Source: Thermoplasmatota archaeon
GTDB taxonomy: Archaea > Thermoplasmatota > Penumbrarchaeia > Penumbrarchaeales > Penumbrarchaeaceae
Assembly (NCBI GenBank): GCA_016929175.1
Contig: JAFGJI010000232.1
Coordinates: 1-7,621, forward strand
DNA: 7,621 nucleotides
Direction: 5' to 3'
Shown here: positions 5,507-7,621 of the stretch, piece by piece
Layout: each line of letters opens with the position of its first letter
Position numbering within the stretch: the first letter of the stretch is position 1
Notes under the pieces: model-generated
Told to the model about the DNA's origin: nothing
Database searches by the model: none
The model's input: only the letters and a program-made list of their open reading frames with translations
Program-made: the position numbers and the translations under genes

Positions 5507-6250
5507 ATGAACGAAGAATGCAACGATAAAAGAAAGGACCAGAAGAATTGGCTAAAAGAGCACAATTCCATACAGATCGATCTCTTCAAGATGAAGGATG
5601 AGTTCCTGTCGGAGAAGAAACCAGCCATACAGACCGGAGACAAAGGGGAGGAGCGGATCCCTTCCGGGAAGGAGGACCCCCCCACTTCGGAAAGGCCAGC
5701 AAGGTCCCCAAAGGAAGCTATCACTGAAAGAAATTGCGGAGAATTGACCATCAAACAGCTTCTCGGTGAAAAGACCGAAGGTAAGACAACCACTATCGAG
5801 AAAAAACAATCCCTTGACCCCCCAAGAATGGCCGGGGGGCAGATACCTGCTTCACCGGACCTTTCAGGGAAGATAGCCAACGTCCTTCTCCTCGAGGATA
5901 GATTGAAGAGACGCAAGTTCGAACTGGAGATGAGGGCGGAGGGCAAGAAGGCCCCCCCTCCCCCCACAAACCCCATCCAAAAGGAGAGGGAGGAGGGGGA
6001 AGAGGATTGGAAAGGGACCACGGAGGAAGCAGTAAGGAAAAGGAGGGACAAGGACCGAAATAAAAAAGGGGTCATGAACACAAGGGCATCAGAAATGGGA
6101 CCTGACATGCGAGGGAAACCGGCAGAAAGGGGGAGAACGGAGAATGTGAGGGATGTTCGTGAAGACCGTTCCCTGGAAGACGATCGTGTCAGAGGCGACG
6201 GGAAAAAAAAGAAAAAGAAGAGGGGCATTATGGCCCTGTTCGGGAGATAG
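5507..6250 (+). CDS. Hypothetical highly charged, probably disordered protein with polylysine C-terminal tail
   Basis: I do not recognise a family. The 247 residues are dominated by K, E, R, D, P, S and T, as expected for an intrinsically disordered chain. The more ordered parts are a possible N-terminal helix (about 12-36), a short stretch ELTIKQLLGE (79-88), and a helix LSGKIANVLLLEDRLKRRKF (119-138). A proline-rich link, PPPPTNP, is at 150-156. The end is six lysines (233-238) followed by RGIMALFGR, a basic-plus-hydrophobic tail that might touch membrane or a partner. AAGGTGAA (5491-5498) is a good SD 8 bases before the ATG, and the gene begins 18 bases after the ATPase stop, so it is likely in one operon and may be its partner or substrate. 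The long opposite-strand frame here is a composition artefact. Confidence 0.75.
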   Translation: MNEECNDKRKDQKNWLKEHNSIQIDLFKMKDEFLSEKKPAIQTGDKGEERIPSGKEDPPTSERPARSPKEAITERNCGELTIKQLLGEKTEGKTTTIEKKQSLDPPRMAGGQIPASPDLSGKIANVLLLEDRLKRRKFELEMRAEGKKAPPPPTNPIQKEREEGEEDWKGTTEEAVRKRRDKDRNKKGVMNTRASEMGPDMRGKPAERGRTENVRDVREDRSLEDDRVRGDGKKKKKKRGIMALFGR

Positions 6251-6293
6251 TGACGTCCTTCGTTGTTATCCCGGTAGAATAATTACGGGGGCA

Positions 6294-6306
6294 ATTTAAT
6301 AATTAA
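6294..6306 (+). promoter_or_regulatory. Putative TATA box before the mini-ORF and helical-repeat gene
   Basis: ATTTAATAATTAA is the most AT-rich patch in the 6251-6390 gap. Its centre is about 29 bases before ATG 6329, the position expected for a leaderless transcript starting at or within a few bases of that ATG. Just upstream, CCCGGTA/TACGGG (6270-6290) forms a weak imperfect inverted repeat with an AT-rich loop. The rest of the gap holds nothing else I recognise. Confidence 0.5.
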
Positions 6307-6328
6307 GGTTGTACATTGTTAGCTAGGT

Positions 6329-6388
6329 ATGGGATTAAGGATAAGGAAAATACTATCCGTATGGAACAAGTTGTCCGGGGTGGATTAG
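6329..6388 (+). CDS. Possible small ORF, 19 codons, leaderless and coupled to the next gene
   Basis: ATG to TAG, encoding MGLRIRKILSVWNKLSGVD. The peptide is basic (R, R, K, K) with spaced I, L, V and W, so it could form an amphipathic helix. Two points suggest it may be translated: the TATA box at 6294-6306 is at leaderless distance, and its stop lies 2 bases before the ATG of the large downstream gene, whose SD (GGGGTGG, 6377-6383) sits inside it. That layout would allow translational coupling. It could be a leader peptide, a small protein, or chance. I recognise no homologue. Confidence 0.3.
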   Translation: MGLRIRKILSVWNKLSGVD

Positions 6389-6390
6389 AG

Positions 6391-7621
6391 ATGGGATCTT
6401 CAAAGAAAAAAAAGGGGAAAGGGACCGGAAAGGGATCATCCCAAAAGGAACATAGTGAGGGGGTGGAGGAGGAGGAGATGTTCTATGGCCTTCTGATGAA
6501 CCTGGGTCTCTCGGTAGCTGGTCTCAGGAAGGAAATAAATGCTCTGGCCAGAGCACTCAACTCGGGGAAGGAAGGATCTGAAGATCTGAGAGGCAGGCTC
6601 AAGACCAGAATGGATTCCATTTACGAGAAATGGCTAGAGAGAAGGGTTGGTTTCGGCATCTCCTACGCGGAAAAAGGCATTCAGATCATGAAGGAGAGAA
6701 AACTTGACACCGCCCCCGTGAAGAACAGGTTGGGCGATGTCAAGAAGGAACTCGATAACAGGGCCTTCGATAATGCCTTTAAAAGCCTTTCGGAGATACG
6801 GTCAGAACTCGATCAGGTCTTTTCCAGGTTCCCTGAGATAACACTCGCGAGCGGATGGGAGATCACCGAGAAATCCCTGGATGCCTACCAGGAACTGAGG
6901 GCTCCGGCAAATAAGATGTCGCAACCAAGGAAATATTTCAGGAAACTTGTAAAACTCCTTGAGACTAATGATTTCGATAAAAGCCTGGTGTACTCGAACC
7001 TGCTCTATACCACCATCCAGCATGAGATGGGGGATGAGATCTCCAAGGACCGGTTCAAAGCCATCCAGGAGGAGATAGGCCCTCTCATGAACATGATGGA
7101 TGAGTTCAGGAAATTCGGCATCGAGCCGGAAGGAATGAACAGGGACCTCAAAAAACTTGAAACACTCGACCCGGGTAGTTACTCGGAAGCGCAGACGACC
7201 ATAAGCCGGTTGAGCAAGAACATATCGCGGATGGAAAATGAATATTTCCGAAGGAAGGGAAGCGTGAACGTTCTCGAGACGGAGGAACTCATCGATGAAT
7301 ACGGATCGCTCATTGACCTCGAGCAGGCGAGGAAGAGGTCCGAGAAGATGAAGAAGAGCCAGAACAGATCGTCTCCGAGGAAGTTCATGGAAGATAGCTC
7401 CGCCCTCCTCGATGATGTCAAGAGCGCACTCTATGACAACTTCGAGGGACAGGTCAAGGACCGCATGAAGGCACTCGAGGAAGGGATATCAAAGATCCGC
7501 TCAGATGATGATAGACGAAAGATGCTGGAATTGCAGGGCTCCCTCCAGAAAGCCCTGGAGAACAGGGATATCAGCGAGGCGATGGAATACCTCGAGATCG
7601 CCGAATCGATGATGGGACAGT
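6391..7621 (+). CDS. Large helical-repeat/coiled-coil protein, 3' end beyond window
   Basis: Open without a stop for 410 codons to the window edge, so the C-terminus is missing. Residues 1-29 are a low-complexity head: SSKKKKGKGTGKGSS, then a very acidic EGVEEEE. The rest is predicted almost wholly alpha-helical, with recurring units of the form L-x3-L-x4-(D/N)-x-A/S-hydrophobic-x6-L, for example VKKELDNRAFDNAFKSLSEI (117-136), LVKLLETNDFDKSLVYSNLL (186-205) and LQKALENRDISEAMEYLEIA (385-404). These look like loosely repeated helical hairpins, as in TPR-like or spectrin-like scaffolds. No enzyme motif, signal peptide or membrane segment is visible. ATG 6391 is chosen for its SD (GGGGTGG, 6377-6383); an in-frame ATG at 6361 would add ten residues. 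It probably works as a scaffold or partner-binding protein; a link with the upstream ATPase is inferred only from position. Confidence 0.75.
   Translation, partial: MGSSKKKKGKGTGKGSSQKEHSEGVEEEEMFYGLLMNLGLSVAGLRKEINALARALNSGKEGSEDLRGRLKTRMDSIYEKWLERRVGFGISYAEKGIQIMKERKLDTAPVKNRLGDVKKELDNRAFDNAFKSLSEIRSELDQVFSRFPEITLASGWEITEKSLDAYQELRAPANKMSQPRKYFRKLVKLLETNDFDKSLVYSNLLYTTIQHEMGDEISKDRFKAIQEEIGPLMNMMDEFRKFGIEPEGMNRDLKKLETLDPGSYSEAQTTISRLSKNISRMENEYFRRKGSVNVLETEELIDEYGSLIDLEQARKRSEKMKKSQNRSSPRKFMEDSSALLDDVKSALYDNFEGQVKDRMKALEEGISKIRSDDDRRKMLELQGSLQKALENRDISEAMEYLEIAESMMGQ
6540..6555. repeat. Perfect 16-bp palindrome inside the helical-repeat gene
   Basis: TGCTCTGGCCAGAGCA is self-complementary. 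It lies in codons 50-55 (Asn-Ala-Leu-Ala-Arg-Ala), about 150 bases inside the gene. It could be a protein-binding site or chance; no partner copy was seen elsewhere in the window. Confidence 0.4.

Noticed and set aside
5949..5975. C-run tract (C6-T-C6) in the charged-protein gene, considered as a phase-variation site
   Set aside because: It encodes the proline-rich link in frame and there is no sign of indels or a useful alternate frame; without read-level heterogeneity there is no support.
5344..6228. A 294-codon open frame on the minus strand opposite the charged protein
   Set aside because: The product is Phe/Ser/Leu/Pro-rich low complexity with no family resemblance. It exists because the plus strand is purine-rich and rarely contains TTA, CTA or TCA, and it overlaps the conserved end of the ATPase gene.
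6251..6390. Search for a tRNA, structured RNA or terminator in the gap
   Set aside because: No cloverleaf or strong hairpin with a T tract was found. The gap is explained by a promoter, the mini-ORF and an SD.

Overview
The window looks like a chromosomal segment of an archaeon, most likely a member of the Thermoplasmatota. Supporting signs are a membrane-linked tandem winged-helix regulator of a type common there, an archaeal-type hypoxanthine phosphoribosyltransferase, a KaiC/RAD55-type ATPase, heavy use of AGG/AGA for Arg and ATA for Ile, AT-rich TATA-like boxes about 25-30 bases before starts, and purine-rich Shine-Dalgarno (SD) sites before internal genes. The lineage is inferred from gene content and style, not from a marker gene.

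Left part (1-2657, + strand): a membrane-anchored tandem winged-helix regulator that may begin outside the window, a PNP/MTAP-family 6-oxopurine (methylthioinosine-like) nucleoside phosphorylase, an archaeal hypoxanthine/guanine phosphoribosyltransferase, and a small MBLAC1-like metallo-beta-lactamase-fold hydrolase. Middle part (2651-4635, - strand): purA (adenylosuccinate synthetase) followed by pcm (protein-L-isoaspartate methyltransferase), joined by a one-base stop/start overlap. The two blocks converge with a 7-base overlap of coding ends. Three of these genes form a logical chain: a 6-oxopurine nucleoside gives hypoxanthine, then IMP, then adenylosuccinate. This fits recovery of the purine ring, for example from methylthioinosine.

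Right part (4636-7621, + strand): after a 169-base divergent promoter region comes a less ordinary set. It holds a short RecA/KaiC-like ATPase with a TTG start and strong SD, a closely linked, very charged and probably disordered 247-residue protein ending in a lysine tract plus a short hydrophobic tail, and, after its own promoter, a large helical-repeat protein that runs off the right edge (at least 410 residues). The ATPase and the helical protein are each preceded by a tiny ORF placed where a leaderless transcript would begin. This right-hand module is the best candidate for something undescribed; its function cannot be told from sequence alone.

No tRNA, rRNA, CRISPR array, insertion sequence or integration site was seen. 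The only gaps over 100 bases are 4636-4804 and 6251-6390, and both look like promoter/leader regions.
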